Shown: one piece after another, positions 52,872 to 62,540 of the stretch
How the letters are laid out: the number at the start of each line of letters is the position of its first letter
Position numbering within the stretch: position 1 is the first letter of the stretch
NCBI RefSeq assembly: GCF_018599185.1
Contig: NZ_JAHFVL010000002.1
Span: 1 to 64,000, forward strand
Reading direction: 5' to 3'
DNA length: 64,000 nucleotides
From: Rhodanobacter sp. LX-99
GTDB lineage: Bacteria; Pseudomonadota; Gammaproteobacteria; Xanthomonadales; Rhodanobacteraceae
Notes under the pieces: model-generated
What the model was told of the DNA's origin: nothing
The model's database searches: none
What the model saw: only the letters and a program-made list of their open reading frames with translations
Made by a program: the position numbers and the translations under genes

Positions 52872-53663
52872 ATGACACCCGAGAGCAAACTCAAAGAAGG
52901 CCGACCGGACGAGGCGCTGCAGCTGCTTGCAGCCGAAGTGCGCAGCAACCCGGCGGATGCCAAGCGTCGGGTTTTTTTATTCCAGTTGCTGGCTCTGCTT
53001 GGACAGTGGGAGCGGGCACAGAACCAATTGAACGTCAGCGGCGAACTGGAGCCTCTCAATGCCATGCTGGTCGGTGCCTATACCGAGGCGTTGAAGGGCG
53101 AGCAGGTGCGCGCCGACGTCTTTGCCGGGAAACGCCTGCCGGTGGTCATCGGCGAACCGGAGCAGTGGATGGCGTTGTTGCTGCAGGCGCTGAAGCTGAC
53201 CGCGGAGGGGCGCCACGAACAGGCCGCCGATTTGCGCGGGCAAGCCTTCGAACAGGCTCCCGCCGTGAGCGGAAGCATCGACGGCGCGCCGTTCGAGTGG
53301 GTCGCGGATGCCGATCCCCGGCTGGGGCCGTGTCTGGAAATCGTCGTCAACGGCGGCTATTCCTGGGTACCGTTCTCGCGTTTGCGGGAACTGAAATTCG
53401 AGGCGCCGACCGATCTGCGCGACAAGATCTGGGTGCCCGCGGAAGTGACGTGGACCAACGGCGGCAAGGCGATCGGGTTCATTCCCGGACGCTATCCGGG
53501 CTCCGAGCGGGCCGACGACAACGACCTCGTACTGGCGCGCAAGACGGAATGGATCGATGCCGGTGCGGATCTTCAGGTGGGCCTGGGCCAGCGGATGCTG
53601 GCGACCGACACGGACGACTACGCGTTGCTCGATGCCAGGCTGATCACGTTCGACACCCACTGA
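52872..53663 (+). CDS. tagJ: T6SS accessory protein TagJ (ImpE/SciE family)
   Basis: Protein of 263 residues. TagJ (HsiE1) binds the sheath protein TssB and is found in a subset of type VI systems, where it seems to help ClpV recycle the sheath. It starts MTPESKLKEGRPDEALQLLAAEVRSNPADAKRRVFLFQLLALLGQW, a TPR-like helix pair, and has the ImpE core FEWVADADPRLGPCLEIVVNGGYSWVPFSRL. The start at 52872 was preferred over an ATG 105 bases upstream, because family similarity begins there. A run of seven T at 52973-52979 is part of the frame and not a frameshift. Confidence 0.92.
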   Translation: MTPESKLKEGRPDEALQLLAAEVRSNPADAKRRVFLFQLLALLGQWERAQNQLNVSGELEPLNAMLVGAYTEALKGEQVRADVFAGKRLPVVIGEPEQWMALLLQALKLTAEGRHEQAADLRGQAFEQAPAVSGSIDGAPFEWVADADPRLGPCLEIVVNGGYSWVPFSRLRELKFEAPTDLRDKIWVPAEVTWTNGGKAIGFIPGRYPGSERADDNDLVLARKTEWIDAGADLQVGLGQRMLATDTDDYALLDARLITFDTH

Positions 53664-53681
53664 CCGGAGCGTGAGCGTGCC

Positions 53682-54185
53682 ATGGCTGAATTGACCACCC
53701 AGGAGAGACTTCAGCCTTCGCTGCTCGATCGACTCACCGACGACGAGCCGGGCAAGCTGGAGGAGAGCCGCGATAAGCGCGTGATCTCGGCGACGCGGCT
53801 GCGCGATTGCGTCACGCGCGACATTTCGTGGCTGTTGAATTGCGTGAATCTGAGCGCGGACGCCGATCTGGGCGATTATCCGGAAGTCTCCTGCTCGGTA
53901 CTCAATTTCGGTATTCCCGACCTCACCGGGGTGGCCTTGTCGGGTATCAATTCGGACATCCTGCAGCGGCAGGTGAGGGATGCGATTCTCGCCTTTGAAC
54001 CGCGGCTCACCGCCAATACGCTGCGGGTCACGGCAACCGCGAAATCCGCGCGGATGGATCGGCAGGCGCTGATGTTCAACATCGAGTCGGAGATGTGGGC
54101 CCAGCCGATTCCGCTGAATCTCTACCTGAAGACCGAGGTCGACCTGGAGACCGGCAGTTTCAAGGTTTCGGAGGGCTTCGGCTGA
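53682..54185 (+). CDS. tssE: T6SS baseplate protein TssE (gp25-like)
   Basis: Protein of 167 residues. TssE resembles phage T4 gp25 and connects the baseplate to the sheath. Seen: LQPSLLDRLTDDEPGKLEESRDKRVISATRLRDCVTRDISWLLN near the start and VSCSVLNFGIPDLTGVALSG, then RQVRDAILAFEPRLTANTLRVTA, typical of the gp25 fold. It starts 18 bases after tagJ and ends 6 bases before tssF, so these are co-transcribed. Confidence 0.95.
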   Translation: MAELTTQERLQPSLLDRLTDDEPGKLEESRDKRVISATRLRDCVTRDISWLLNCVNLSADADLGDYPEVSCSVLNFGIPDLTGVALSGINSDILQRQVRDAILAFEPRLTANTLRVTATAKSARMDRQALMFNIESEMWAQPIPLNLYLKTEVDLETGSFKVSEGFG

Positions 54186-54191
54186 TCGTCC

Positions 54192-56075
54192 ATGGACCCA
54201 CGCCTGCTGCGCTATTACAACCGGGAACTGCAACACGTCCGCGAGATGGGCGGCGAGTTTGCGCGCGAGTACCCGAAGATTGCCGGGCGACTCGGGCTGG
54301 AAGGCTTCGAGTGCGCCGACCCCTACGTGGAGCGGTTGCTGGAAGGGTTCGCCTTCCTCGCGGCCCGCGTGCAACTCAAGCTGGACGCGCAGTTCCCGGT
54401 GTTCACCCAGCACCTGCTGGAAATGATCTATCCCCATTACCTGGCGCCGGTGCCTTCGATGGCGGTGGTGCAGATGCAGCCGGACCTGAAGGAAAGCGGC
54501 CTGCTGGCCGGCCACGTCGTGGAGCGCCATACGGCATTGCGCAGCCTGATCGGCAAGGACGACCGCACGGCCTGTGAATACCGCACGGCCCATGACGTCA
54601 CGCTGTGGCCGCTGGAGCTCACCGACGCGAAGTATCTTGAAACGCCCGCCGCGATAGCGGCCGCAGGCGTGACCTTGCCGGCGGGCAAGCCGGTGCGTGC
54701 CGGCCTGCGGTTGAAGTTCCGGGTGACCGCCGGCGCGCAGGCGAACATGCTGGCGCTGGACGACCTTCCGGTGTTCATCGCCGGCGCGGACGAGCTTCCC
54801 AAGCGCCTGTACGAGCAGCTGCTGGGCAACGCCACGGGTTTCATTGTGCGCACGCAGGGCGCCAGCGGCGAGATCAGCCGGCATTTCGACGCATCGAGCA
54901 TCCGTCGCAAGGGCTTCGAGGAGAACGAGGCGCTGATTCCCTATAGCGGACGTTCGTTCAGCGGCTACCGGCTGCTGCAGGAATACTTCGCCTGCCCCGA
55001 GCGCTTCCTGTTTGCCGAATTCAGCGGCCTGAAATCCGTGCTGGCACGTTCGAAGGGCAACGAGTTCGAGATCGTGGTGCTGTTCGACCGCAGCGTGGCC
55101 AGCCTGCACAACGCAGTCGACGTGAACAACTTCCGGCTGTTCTGCACGCCGGCGATCAACCTGTTCCCGCGGCGTGCCGACCGCATCCACCTGCAGCAGG
55201 GCAAGGCGGAATACCACATCCTCGCCGACCGCACCCGGCCGATGGATTTCGAGGTCCACAGCATCGGCAACGTGGAGGGCTTCGGCGACAAGCAGGAGCC
55301 GGAGCAGCGCTTCCTGCCGTTCTACGGTTGCGACGAGCGCACCTGGCACAGCCAGCATTCGGCCTACTACACGATTCGTCGCGAGCCGCGCCTGATCTCG
55401 TCGCGGCAGAAGCGGCAGGGCGCGCGGTCCAGCTACATCGGCAACGAGATGTTCATCTCCCTGGTCGACTCCAGCGAGGCGCCTTACTCCACCCAACTGC
55501 GCCAGATCGGCATGATGCTGATGTGCACCAATCGCGACCTGCCGCTGCAGATGCCGGTGGGCAAGTCGAAGACCGATTTCACCCTGGAGACCGGTGCACC
55601 GGTGGAATCGATCCGCTGCGTCGCCGGCCCGACCAAGCCGCGTGCATCGGTGGCCACCGGCGAGACCGCGTGGCGGTTGCTCAGCCACCTGCAGCTGAAC
55701 TACGTATCGCTGCTGGAGAACAACGCGGGCGAAGGCGCTGCGGCGCTGCGCGAGATGCTGACGCTGTACTGCGACGAGTTCGACTCCAGCGCGTTGCGCC
55801 AGGTCGAAGGCGTCAAGGCGGTCAGCTCGCAGCCCATCGTGCGGCGCGTCCCGGTACCCGGCCCGATCACCTTCGGCCGCGGCCTGGAAATCACCCTGAC
55901 CTGCGACGACGGCGCATTCGAAGGCACCGGCGCCTTCCTGCTCGGCGCGGTGATGCAGCAGTTCTTTGCGCGTTACGTATCCATCAACTCCTTCACCGAA
56001 ACCGTTCTGCGCACGCTGGAACGCAACGAGGTTGCCCGATGGCCCGCCAGGCTGGGAACACGGCAGACGCTGTAG
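54192..56075 (+). CDS. tssF: T6SS baseplate protein TssF
   Basis: Protein of 627 residues, usual for TssF (VasA). It begins MDPRLLRYYNRELQHVREMGGEFAREYPKIAGRLGLEG and continues with DPYVERLLEGFAFLAARVQLKLDAQFPVFTQHLLEMIYPHYLAP, the family signature. TssF, TssG, TssE and TssK form the baseplate wedge. Its last 37 bases overlap the start of tssG, so translation is coupled. Confidence 0.96.
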   Translation: MDPRLLRYYNRELQHVREMGGEFAREYPKIAGRLGLEGFECADPYVERLLEGFAFLAARVQLKLDAQFPVFTQHLLEMIYPHYLAPVPSMAVVQMQPDLKESGLLAGHVVERHTALRSLIGKDDRTACEYRTAHDVTLWPLELTDAKYLETPAAIAAAGVTLPAGKPVRAGLRLKFRVTAGAQANMLALDDLPVFIAGADELPKRLYEQLLGNATGFIVRTQGASGEISRHFDASSIRRKGFEENEALIPYSGRSFSGYRLLQEYFACPERFLFAEFSGLKSVLARSKGNEFEIVVLFDRSVASLHNAVDVNNFRLFCTPAINLFPRRADRIHLQQGKAEYHILADRTRPMDFEVHSIGNVEGFGDKQEPEQRFLPFYGCDERTWHSQHSAYYTIRREPRLISSRQKRQGARSSYIGNEMFISLVDSSEAPYSTQLRQIGMMLMCTNRDLPLQMPVGKSKTDFTLETGAPVESIRCVAGPTKPRASVATGETAWRLLSHLQLNYVSLLENNAGEGAAALREMLTLYCDEFDSSALRQVEGVKAVSSQPIVRRVPVPGPITFGRGLEITLTCDDGAFEGTGAFLLGAVMQQFFARYVSINSFTETVLRTLERNEVARWPARLGTRQTL

Positions 56076-57061
56076 CGCTGGAGATCGCGCTGCGCGACCA
56101 CCCCGAGGCCTTCGAGTTCTTCGAAGCGGCCCGTCGGCTGGAGTGCGTGTATTCCGAACGTCCGCGGCTGGGCCATTCGGCCAAGGCCGCGGACGATTTC
56201 GTGCGGCTGTGCCAGACGCCGTCGCTGGCGTTCGCCCCAAAAACGGTCGACCGCTACCAGCCCGGCGGTGCCGGCCGGCCGGCGCGCCTGCATGGCCTGT
56301 TCTTCGGCTTGTTCGGGCCGAATGCGCCGCTGCCGCTGCACCTTACCGAGTACGCGATGGATCGCGAACTGAACGCCAAGGACACCACCTTCACCGCGTT
56401 CGCGAACATCTTCCATCACCGCATGATGAGCCTGTTCTACCGGGCGTGGGCCGACTCGCAGCCTACCGTGGAGCTGGACCGCCCGGCCGAGGATCATTTC
56501 CGTCTGTACATGGGCGCGCTGGTGGGTCTGGCCACGCCAGGTCTCGACAGCCGCGATGCGCTGCCCGACCAGTTCAAGCGTTTCTTTGCCGGCCGCCTGC
56601 TGCAGCAGACCCGCAATGCCGAGGGGCTGCGCGGGCTGCTCGAACGATTCTTCCGCATTCCGGTGGGTATCGTCGAATTCGTGGCCGAGTGGATGCGGCT
56701 GCCCGCGTCCTCCCATCTCCGACTCGGCGGATCGGGCGAGGTGGCGGCACTGGGGCTCACGGCGGTTGCCGGCGAGTACGTCTGGGGCAGCCAACAGCGT
56801 TTCCGCCTGCGGCTGGGGCCGCTGAGCCGGGCCGAGTTCAACAATTTCCTGCCCGGTGGCGAGGCGCTCAAACAGCTGATCGCCGCTGTCAAGACCTATG
56901 TGGGCGAGGAGAAAGCCTGGGACGTGCAACTGGTGCTGAAGAAAGCCGATGTGCCCACGACCCGCCTGGGCCAGAGCGGCCGCATGGGTCTGAGCACGTG
57001 GATGGGCCAGCCGCAGCGCGATGGCGATGCCGACGACGTGGTGCTGAAGCCGGTCGGCTAG
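56039..57061 (+). CDS. tssG: T6SS baseplate protein TssG
   Basis: Protein of 340 residues. It begins MARQAGNTADAVALEIALRDHPEAFEFFEAARRLEC and has DDFVRLCQTPSLAFAP, LHGLFFGLFGPNAPLPLHLTEYA and FANIFHHRMMSLFYRAWADSQPTV, the typical TssG (VasB) core. The start at 56039 lies inside the end of tssF, the normal layout for this pair. TssG wraps around two TssF copies in the baseplate. Confidence 0.95.
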   Translation: MARQAGNTADAVALEIALRDHPEAFEFFEAARRLECVYSERPRLGHSAKAADDFVRLCQTPSLAFAPKTVDRYQPGGAGRPARLHGLFFGLFGPNAPLPLHLTEYAMDRELNAKDTTFTAFANIFHHRMMSLFYRAWADSQPTVELDRPAEDHFRLYMGALVGLATPGLDSRDALPDQFKRFFAGRLLQQTRNAEGLRGLLERFFRIPVGIVEFVAEWMRLPASSHLRLGGSGEVAALGLTAVAGEYVWGSQQRFRLRLGPLSRAEFNNFLPGGEALKQLIAAVKTYVGEEKAWDVQLVLKKADVPTTRLGQSGRMGLSTWMGQPQRDGDADDVVLKPVG

Positions 57062-57158
57062 GGCGCGGCAGCAGGGGCGGCGCGCGGCCCCGGATTTTGG
57101 AATGACTTTGCAACAAAAGACAGCTGGATCGACAACTACTGCATAAGGATCGAAGACC

Positions 57159-59891
57159 ATGGCCGAGATCAGTCGCGGCGCCCTGTTTGGAAAGCTCAAC
57201 AAGCTGGCTTTCCGGGGCATCGAAAGCGCTACCGTATTCTGCAAGCTGCGCGGCAATCCGTACGTGGAGCTGGTCCACTGGATTCACCAGATCCTGCAGC
57301 TGCAGGACTCCGACCTGCATCGCATCGTGAAGCAGTTCAACCTGAACCCGTCGAACCTGGCGCGCGACATCACCGATGCGCTGGACCGGCTGCCGCGCGG
57401 TTCCTCGTCGATCTCCGACCTTTCCAGCGACGTCGAGGAAGCGGTCGAGCGCGGCTGGGTGTTCGCCACCCTGATGTTCGGCGAGGCGCAGGTGCGCACC
57501 GGCTACCTGCTCGTCGGCTGCATGCGCACGCGCAACCTGCGCAATGCGCTGCTGCACATCTCGGCCGAGTTCGACAAGATCAAGCCCGAGGCGCTGGTGG
57601 AAAAATTCGCCGAGGTCGTCGCCGGTTCGCCGGAAGACGGGCAGCATGCGAACGACGGTTTCCGCATGGGCGGCGGCAGCGCGCCGGGCGAGGCCAGCGG
57701 CGCGATGTCGCCGGCGCAGATGGGCAAGCAGGAGGCATTGGCGCAGTTCACCATCGACCTCACCGAGCAGGCGCGCAGCGGCAAGATGGACCCGATCGTC
57801 GGCCGCGACGACGAGATCCGCCAGCTGGTCGACATCCTGATGCGCCGGCGCCAGAACAACCCGATGCTGGTCGGCGAAGCCGGCGTGGGCAAGACCGCGG
57901 TGATCGAGGGCTTCGCCATGCGCATCGCCATCGGCGACGTGCCGCCGCCGCTGAAGGACGTGCAGCTGCGCGTGCTCGACGTGGGCCTGCTGCAGGCCGG
58001 CGCCAGCATGAAGGGCGAGTTCGAGAACCGCCTGAAGCAGGTGATCGAGGAGGTGCAGTCCTCGACCCGGCCGATCATCCTGTTCATCGACGAGGCGCAT
58101 ACCCTGGTCGGCGCCGGCGGCGCGGCCGGCACCGGCGACGCGGCGAACCTGCTCAAGCCGGCGCTGGCGCGCGGCAACCTGCGCACCATCGGCGCCACCA
58201 CCTGGGCCGAATACAAGAAACACATCGAGAAGGATCCGGCGCTGACCCGCCGCTTCCAGACCGTGCAGATCGACGAGCCCAGCGAGGAGAAGGCGATCCT
58301 GATGATGCGCGGCGTCGCCAGCGTGATGGAGAAGCACCACAAGGTGCAGATCCTCGACGAGGCGCTGGAGGCCGCGGTCAAGCTGTCGCACCGCTACATT
58401 CCCGCGCGGCAGCTGCCGGACAAGGCGGTGAGCCTGCTCGACACCGCCTGCGCGCGCGTGGCGATCAGCCAGCACGCGGTGCCGGCGGAAGTGGACGACA
58501 CCCGCAAGCGCATCCAGGCGCTGGAAACCGAGCTGGGCATCATCGGCCGCGAGAAGAACGTCGGCGTCGAGGTGGCGGCGCGCGAGGAAGCGGCCAGCGA
58601 AAAGCTGGCGGCGCAGAAGGCGCGGCTGGAAACGCTGGAGGCGAACTGGATCACCGAGAAGGAGCTGGTCGAGAAGATTCTCGACATCCGCTCCAGGTTG
58701 CGCGGCAGCAACGCCCCGGTGGAAGGCACCGGCAGCGCGCTGGAGGAGTCGGCCAACAAGGAGGCGGCGGCGGAAGGCGTGGCCGCGCTCGAAGGGGCCG
58801 AACGTGCCGCGGCGCTGGAAGAGCTGAAGGGATTGCAGACGCAGCTGGCCGAGCTGCAGGGCGAGCACCCGCTGATCCTGGCGTCGGTGGACCAGCAGGC
58901 GGTGGGTTCGGTGGTCTCGGACTGGACCGGCATCCCGGTCGGGCGCATGGTCAAGAGCGAAGTCGAGACCGTGATGAACCTGGCCAAGCTGATGGGCGCC
59001 CGTGTGATCGGCCAGGACCACGCGATGGAGATGATCGCCAAGCGCATCCAGACCTCTCGCGCCGGCCTGGTCGATCCGAACAAGCCGATCGGCGTGTTCA
59101 TGCTCGCCGGCACTTCAGGCGTGGGCAAGACCGAGACCGCGCTGGCGCTGGCCGAGGCGTTGTACGGCGGCGAGCAGAACATCATCACCATCAACATGAG
59201 CGAGTTCCAGGAGGCGCACACCGTCTCCACTTTGAAGGGCGCGCCTCCGGGCTACGTCGGCTACGGCGAGGGCGGCGTGCTCACCGAGGCGGTGCGCCGC
59301 AAGCCGTACTCGGTGGTGCTGCTGGACGAGGTGGAGAAGGCCCACCCGGACGTCCACGAGATCTTCTTCCAGGTGTTCGACAAGGGCGTGATGGAAGACG
59401 GCGAAGGCCGCTCGATCGACTTCAAGAACACCCTGATCCTGCTCACCACCAATGCCGGCACCGACATGATCGCCGGCCTGTGCAAGGACCCGGACCTGAT
59501 GCCCGATCACGAGGGCATGGCCAAGGCCCTGCGCGAGCCGCTGCTGAAGATCTTCCCGCCGGCGCTGCTGGGTCGGCTGGTGACGATTCCGTATTACCCG
59601 CTCAGTCCGGAGATGCTTGGCAGGATCGTCAAGCTGCAGCTGAATCGCATCAAGAAACGCGTCGAGGCCCGCTACAAGATCCCGTTCGAATACGACGAGA
59701 ACGTGGTGAAGCTGGTGGTCGAGCGCTGCACCGAGACCGAATCGGGCGGCCGCATGATCGATGCGATCCTGACCAACTCGATGCTGCCCGACATCTCGCG
59801 CGCATTCCTGACCAGGATGATGGACGGGGACCAGGTCGCGAAGGTGCAGGTATGCGTCGAGGATGGGAATTTTTCCTACGGGTTCGGTTGA
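57159..59891 (+). CDS. tssH: T6SS sheath-recycling ATPase TssH (ClpV)
   Basis: Protein of 910 residues. ClpV is a AAA+ unfoldase that takes apart contracted TssB/C sheaths. Two ATPase modules are visible, with Walker A GEAGVGKTA at about residue 240 and GTSGVGKTE at about 650, Walker B LFIDEAHTL and VLLDEVEKAH, and a coiled-coil middle domain (residues about 450-560). The N-terminal domain (ALFGKLNKLAFRGIESATVFCKLRGNPYVELVHWI) is the ClpV type, which separates it from ClpB. It follows tssG after 97 bases and closes the structural part of the cluster here. Confidence 0.95.
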   Translation: MAEISRGALFGKLNKLAFRGIESATVFCKLRGNPYVELVHWIHQILQLQDSDLHRIVKQFNLNPSNLARDITDALDRLPRGSSSISDLSSDVEEAVERGWVFATLMFGEAQVRTGYLLVGCMRTRNLRNALLHISAEFDKIKPEALVEKFAEVVAGSPEDGQHANDGFRMGGGSAPGEASGAMSPAQMGKQEALAQFTIDLTEQARSGKMDPIVGRDDEIRQLVDILMRRRQNNPMLVGEAGVGKTAVIEGFAMRIAIGDVPPPLKDVQLRVLDVGLLQAGASMKGEFENRLKQVIEEVQSSTRPIILFIDEAHTLVGAGGAAGTGDAANLLKPALARGNLRTIGATTWAEYKKHIEKDPALTRRFQTVQIDEPSEEKAILMMRGVASVMEKHHKVQILDEALEAAVKLSHRYIPARQLPDKAVSLLDTACARVAISQHAVPAEVDDTRKRIQALETELGIIGREKNVGVEVAAREEAASEKLAAQKARLETLEANWITEKELVEKILDIRSRLRGSNAPVEGTGSALEESANKEAAAEGVAALEGAERAAALEELKGLQTQLAELQGEHPLILASVDQQAVGSVVSDWTGIPVGRMVKSEVETVMNLAKLMGARVIGQDHAMEMIAKRIQTSRAGLVDPNKPIGVFMLAGTSGVGKTETALALAEALYGGEQNIITINMSEFQEAHTVSTLKGAPPGYVGYGEGGVLTEAVRRKPYSVVLLDEVEKAHPDVHEIFFQVFDKGVMEDGEGRSIDFKNTLILLTTNAGTDMIAGLCKDPDLMPDHEGMAKALREPLLKIFPPALLGRLVTIPYYPLSPEMLGRIVKLQLNRIKKRVEARYKIPFEYDENVVKLVVERCTETESGGRMIDAILTNSMLPDISRAFLTRMMDGDQVAKVQVCVEDGNFSYGFG

Positions 59892-60124
59892 GACTCGGCC
59901 GAGCTGCGGATTTCCGCTCACTGTTGCCGGGCATTCGGCTGGCACATGCCCTGCCCAAGGTGAGATCTCCAGTGGGGTGCAGGCTGGCAATGCGGCACGA
60001 CCTCGGGCGATGCGCGCTGGCAGGCTCGATGCGGTGAGCGCATTCCGCCGGCATGCCGGCCGAAGAAGGTTCTCGAGTTTCGTTTCGATCTGGATCCGGA
60101 TAACCACGTCAGGGGGGAATGAGC

Positions 60125-61000
60125 ATGAACGAGCTGGCAGCCAAGTTCGCGGCACGTGCGGCGGCATCGGCGATGAGCACCAAGCGCTACCGGCACATCT
60201 GGACGCAGGAGCAGGGGGGCGTCACTTATGGCGATGGCGTCAGCACATGGCCGGCGGTGTACGAACTGTCGACTTCCGCCACATCCACGGCACTGACGGT
60301 CAAGGTACTGATAGGCGCGACCGACGGGGGCGGCGGTTTTACGGCCGAGGTGGCAACCCGCTGGTCCATGGCGATCAAACGCGTATGGAGCGACAAGGCG
60401 GCGGTGTCAATCAATGAGACGACCGGCGGCACCTTGAAAACCCATACCAGAAGGATTCTTTTCGAGATTTCCTGGAACGATGCCAACGCCGAGTATTCGG
60501 TGCAGTGCCGGCCGACGCCCGGCATGACGGGGTTGATCGCATCCATCGATAGCGGGGCGGACAATGCCGCCCGGCGCCTTCACGTGGAGGCGCTGGGCGT
60601 GCCGAGCGTCAAGGCTGCGGATTACGACATTGCATGGCCGCTTTGGAGAAAGACCGCGCTGCTGCGGGACGTGGATCGTGACGCCGTATTCCACGGCACG
60701 CCCAACATGCTCGAATGGGGCGCCGACGACAGCGAAGCAGTGCCGCACGAGTTCGGCCACACGATCGGTCTTCCGGACGAATATCTGACGACCCGGTACA
60801 ACGGCGTGGCGGTCGACGCCGCTATCTACAATCAGCAGCCGTTCGGCACGAAAAGCATCATGAACAATACGGTGTCGAGCCGTGGATCCACGCTGTATCC
60901 GCGGCACTTCAGCCTGATCGCCACCGATTTCAGGGATTTGATGAGCACGCTCGTCAAGCCGGGGGGCACGTTTGGCGTGCCGACGGTGGGAATGTTGTAA
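60125..61000 (+). CDS. Putative T6SS-associated metallopeptidase with metzincin-like zinc motif
   Basis: Protein of 291 residues from the ATG at 60125, which has AGGGGG at 8 bases; the ATG at 60119 overlaps the ribosome site. The motif HEFGHTIGLPDEY gives zinc ligands H208 and H212, catalytic E209, and D218 as third ligand (HExxHxxGxxD), as in snapalysin-like metzincins; a Met follows at 246 (SIMNN), a possible Met-turn. There is no signal peptide. The first 190 residues (FAARAAASAMSTKRYRHIWTQ, WSMAIKRVWSDKAAVSI) match no family I know. Its place between clpV and the PAAR gene makes an effector role likely. Confidence 0.65.
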   Translation: MNELAAKFAARAAASAMSTKRYRHIWTQEQGGVTYGDGVSTWPAVYELSTSATSTALTVKVLIGATDGGGGFTAEVATRWSMAIKRVWSDKAAVSINETTGGTLKTHTRRILFEISWNDANAEYSVQCRPTPGMTGLIASIDSGADNAARRLHVEALGVPSVKAADYDIAWPLWRKTALLRDVDRDAVFHGTPNMLEWGADDSEAVPHEFGHTIGLPDEYLTTRYNGVAVDAAIYNQQPFGTKSIMNNTVSSRGSTLYPRHFSLIATDFRDLMSTLVKPGGTFGVPTVGML

Positions 61001-61144
61001 GGCGCAAGAAAATCGAAGAACCGTGGCCGGATCGCTCGCCAGGCATGGCTTGATTCGAGTAGTCGACGGCTGAGGGGCCGGGACTGCGCGCATCCCTGCG
61101 CTGTCCGGCAGGGGTTGAGCACACAATCGATCGAGGAGCGATGC

Positions 61145-62158
61145 ATGCCATCCAAACCACTAAGCATGGGCGAGTTCAAGGCCATGGGCGAGCTGGCGCG
61201 TGCACGCCAGCAACTTGTCGTCAACATGTTCGGCGGCACCAAGCTGAAGTTCGGCACCAGCAGCCAGCTGTCCACGGCCAAGCAGATGTTGTCCACGGGC
61301 AAGAAGATCGTCTCGTCGGGCAACAAGCTGGGGAAGGGCGGCAAGGCCGCCAGCACGGTGGCAAGCGTGCCGGGCATGAAGGAGGCGGTGCAGGATTTCA
61401 TCGTCGAATGTGCCGACGTGGACAACATCCACGAGGTGATCGCGGCGATTACCGGCGAGGTGCTGGCGAACCTGGTGCACGAGATCACCCCGATCCTCGG
61501 GGTGGTGACCAGCGGCGTGAAGCTGGTCAAGGCCGGCAAGGCCGTGGCCGAGGACGGCTATCACCTGTACAAGAGCGACGACTACAAGGCGGGTTTCCGC
61601 CTGGGCGATCCCAGCGCGGCGGCCGAGGCGATCCAGATCATCATCAAGCGCGATCTTGCCAGGCACTCCGTGCAGCTGGGGCAGCAGACGCTTGCCACCG
61701 GCGCCAAGATCGGCGGACTTTTCGCGGATTTCGGCACGGCCACCACGGCGGGTATCGGGGTTGCCAATTCACTGGCCAGCCTGGGCCTTCTGCTCTACGG
61801 GTTGGGCCTGGACATCAAGGACATGCGCGCCGGCAACAAGCGGCTGGCGGCACCCAGTACGCTGAATCTCACGGTGTTCAACGAGTGCCCGATCCTTGGC
61901 TGCTACCTGCTGACGTGTGCCGATACGTCGGCGGTGGCCAACATGTTCATCGCCGACATCGGTTTGCCGGGCTGGATGGACAAGGTCGAGCTGATGAAGA
62001 AGAAACAGATGGACCCCATGCTGAAGATCGCCACCAAGAACATCAGCAGTTCGCGGCTGCAACTGGAGGGGCTGGGCAGCGACAAGGGAACGCACACCAA
62101 GAAGGGCTTCTTCGCGGGAATCAAGAGCAAGGCGATGAAGCAGATCGGGCTGAGCTGA
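61145..62158 (+). CDS. Unrecognised T6SS cargo protein with hydrophobic segment
   Basis: Protein of 337 residues from the ATG at 61145 (GAGGAG six bases before). I do not recognise the family. Visible are a basic, Gly/Ser-rich N-terminal region (LSTAKQMLSTGKKIVSSGNKLGKGGK), an acidic part with VECADVDNIHEVIAAITGEVL, a Gly/Ala-rich hydrophobic stretch at about residues 180-225 (ATTAGIGVANSLASLGLLLYGLGLDI) and two Cys in ECPILGCYLLTC, ending in a Lys-rich tail. No signal peptide. It lies between the peptidase gene and the PAAR gene, so it may be a pore-type effector, a partner, or an immunity protein for the peptidase. Confidence 0.55.
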   Translation: MPSKPLSMGEFKAMGELARARQQLVVNMFGGTKLKFGTSSQLSTAKQMLSTGKKIVSSGNKLGKGGKAASTVASVPGMKEAVQDFIVECADVDNIHEVIAAITGEVLANLVHEITPILGVVTSGVKLVKAGKAVAEDGYHLYKSDDYKAGFRLGDPSAAAEAIQIIIKRDLARHSVQLGQQTLATGAKIGGLFADFGTATTAGIGVANSLASLGLLLYGLGLDIKDMRAGNKRLAAPSTLNLTVFNECPILGCYLLTCADTSAVANMFIADIGLPGWMDKVELMKKKQMDPMLKIATKNISSSRLQLEGLGSDKGTHTKKGFFAGIKSKAMKQIGLS

Positions 62159-62244
62159 GGTAATCCCACGTCGCGCCTGGCCGCACACCGTCGAACGAAC
62201 CATCGAGCCGTTGTCTCAGGCTCATCCACAGCAGGAGATCCCAT

Positions 62245-62532
62245 ATGCCCCCGGCAGCGAGAATCACCGATATGCATGTCTGCCCGATGGTGACGGGCGT
62301 GGTGCCGCACGTGGGTGGTCCGATCCTGCCGCCGGGCGCCGTTACGGTGCTGATCGGCGGTTTGCCGGCGGCGCGGGTCGGCGACATGGCAACCTGCGTG
62401 GGGCCGCCCGATGTCATCGCGATGGGCTCGTTCAAGGTGCTCATCAACAAGATGCCTGCGGCGCGCATGGGCGATTTGACGGCGCATGGCGGAAGCATCG
62501 TGCTGGGTTGTCCCACGGTACTGATCAGCTGA
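62245..62532 (+). CDS. PAAR-domain spike tip protein
   Basis: Protein of 95 residues consisting of one PAAR domain: PPAARITDMHVCPMVTG, then PAARVGDMATCVGPPDVIAMGSF and PAARMGDLTAHGGSIVLGCPTVLI. PAAR proteins cap the VgrG spike and often carry effectors. With no extension it would act as an adaptor, or recruit a neighbouring protein such as the metallopeptidase. Cys and His residues that bind the tip metal are visible. It starts 86 bases after the unknown protein. Confidence 0.95.
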   Translation: MPPAARITDMHVCPMVTGVVPHVGGPILPPGAVTVLIGGLPAARVGDMATCVGPPDVIAMGSFKVLINKMPAARMGDLTAHGGSIVLGCPTVLIS

Positions 62533-62540
62533 GTGACGGC

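Noticed and set aside
52973..52979. Run of seven T in tagJ as a frameshift or slippage site
   Set aside because: The frame through it encodes RRVFLFQLL, which fits the ImpE helix, and no alternative product is evident.
57159..59891. ClpB chaperone instead of ClpV
   Set aside because: The N-terminal domain and the position directly after tssG fit the type VI ATPase, not the general disaggregase.
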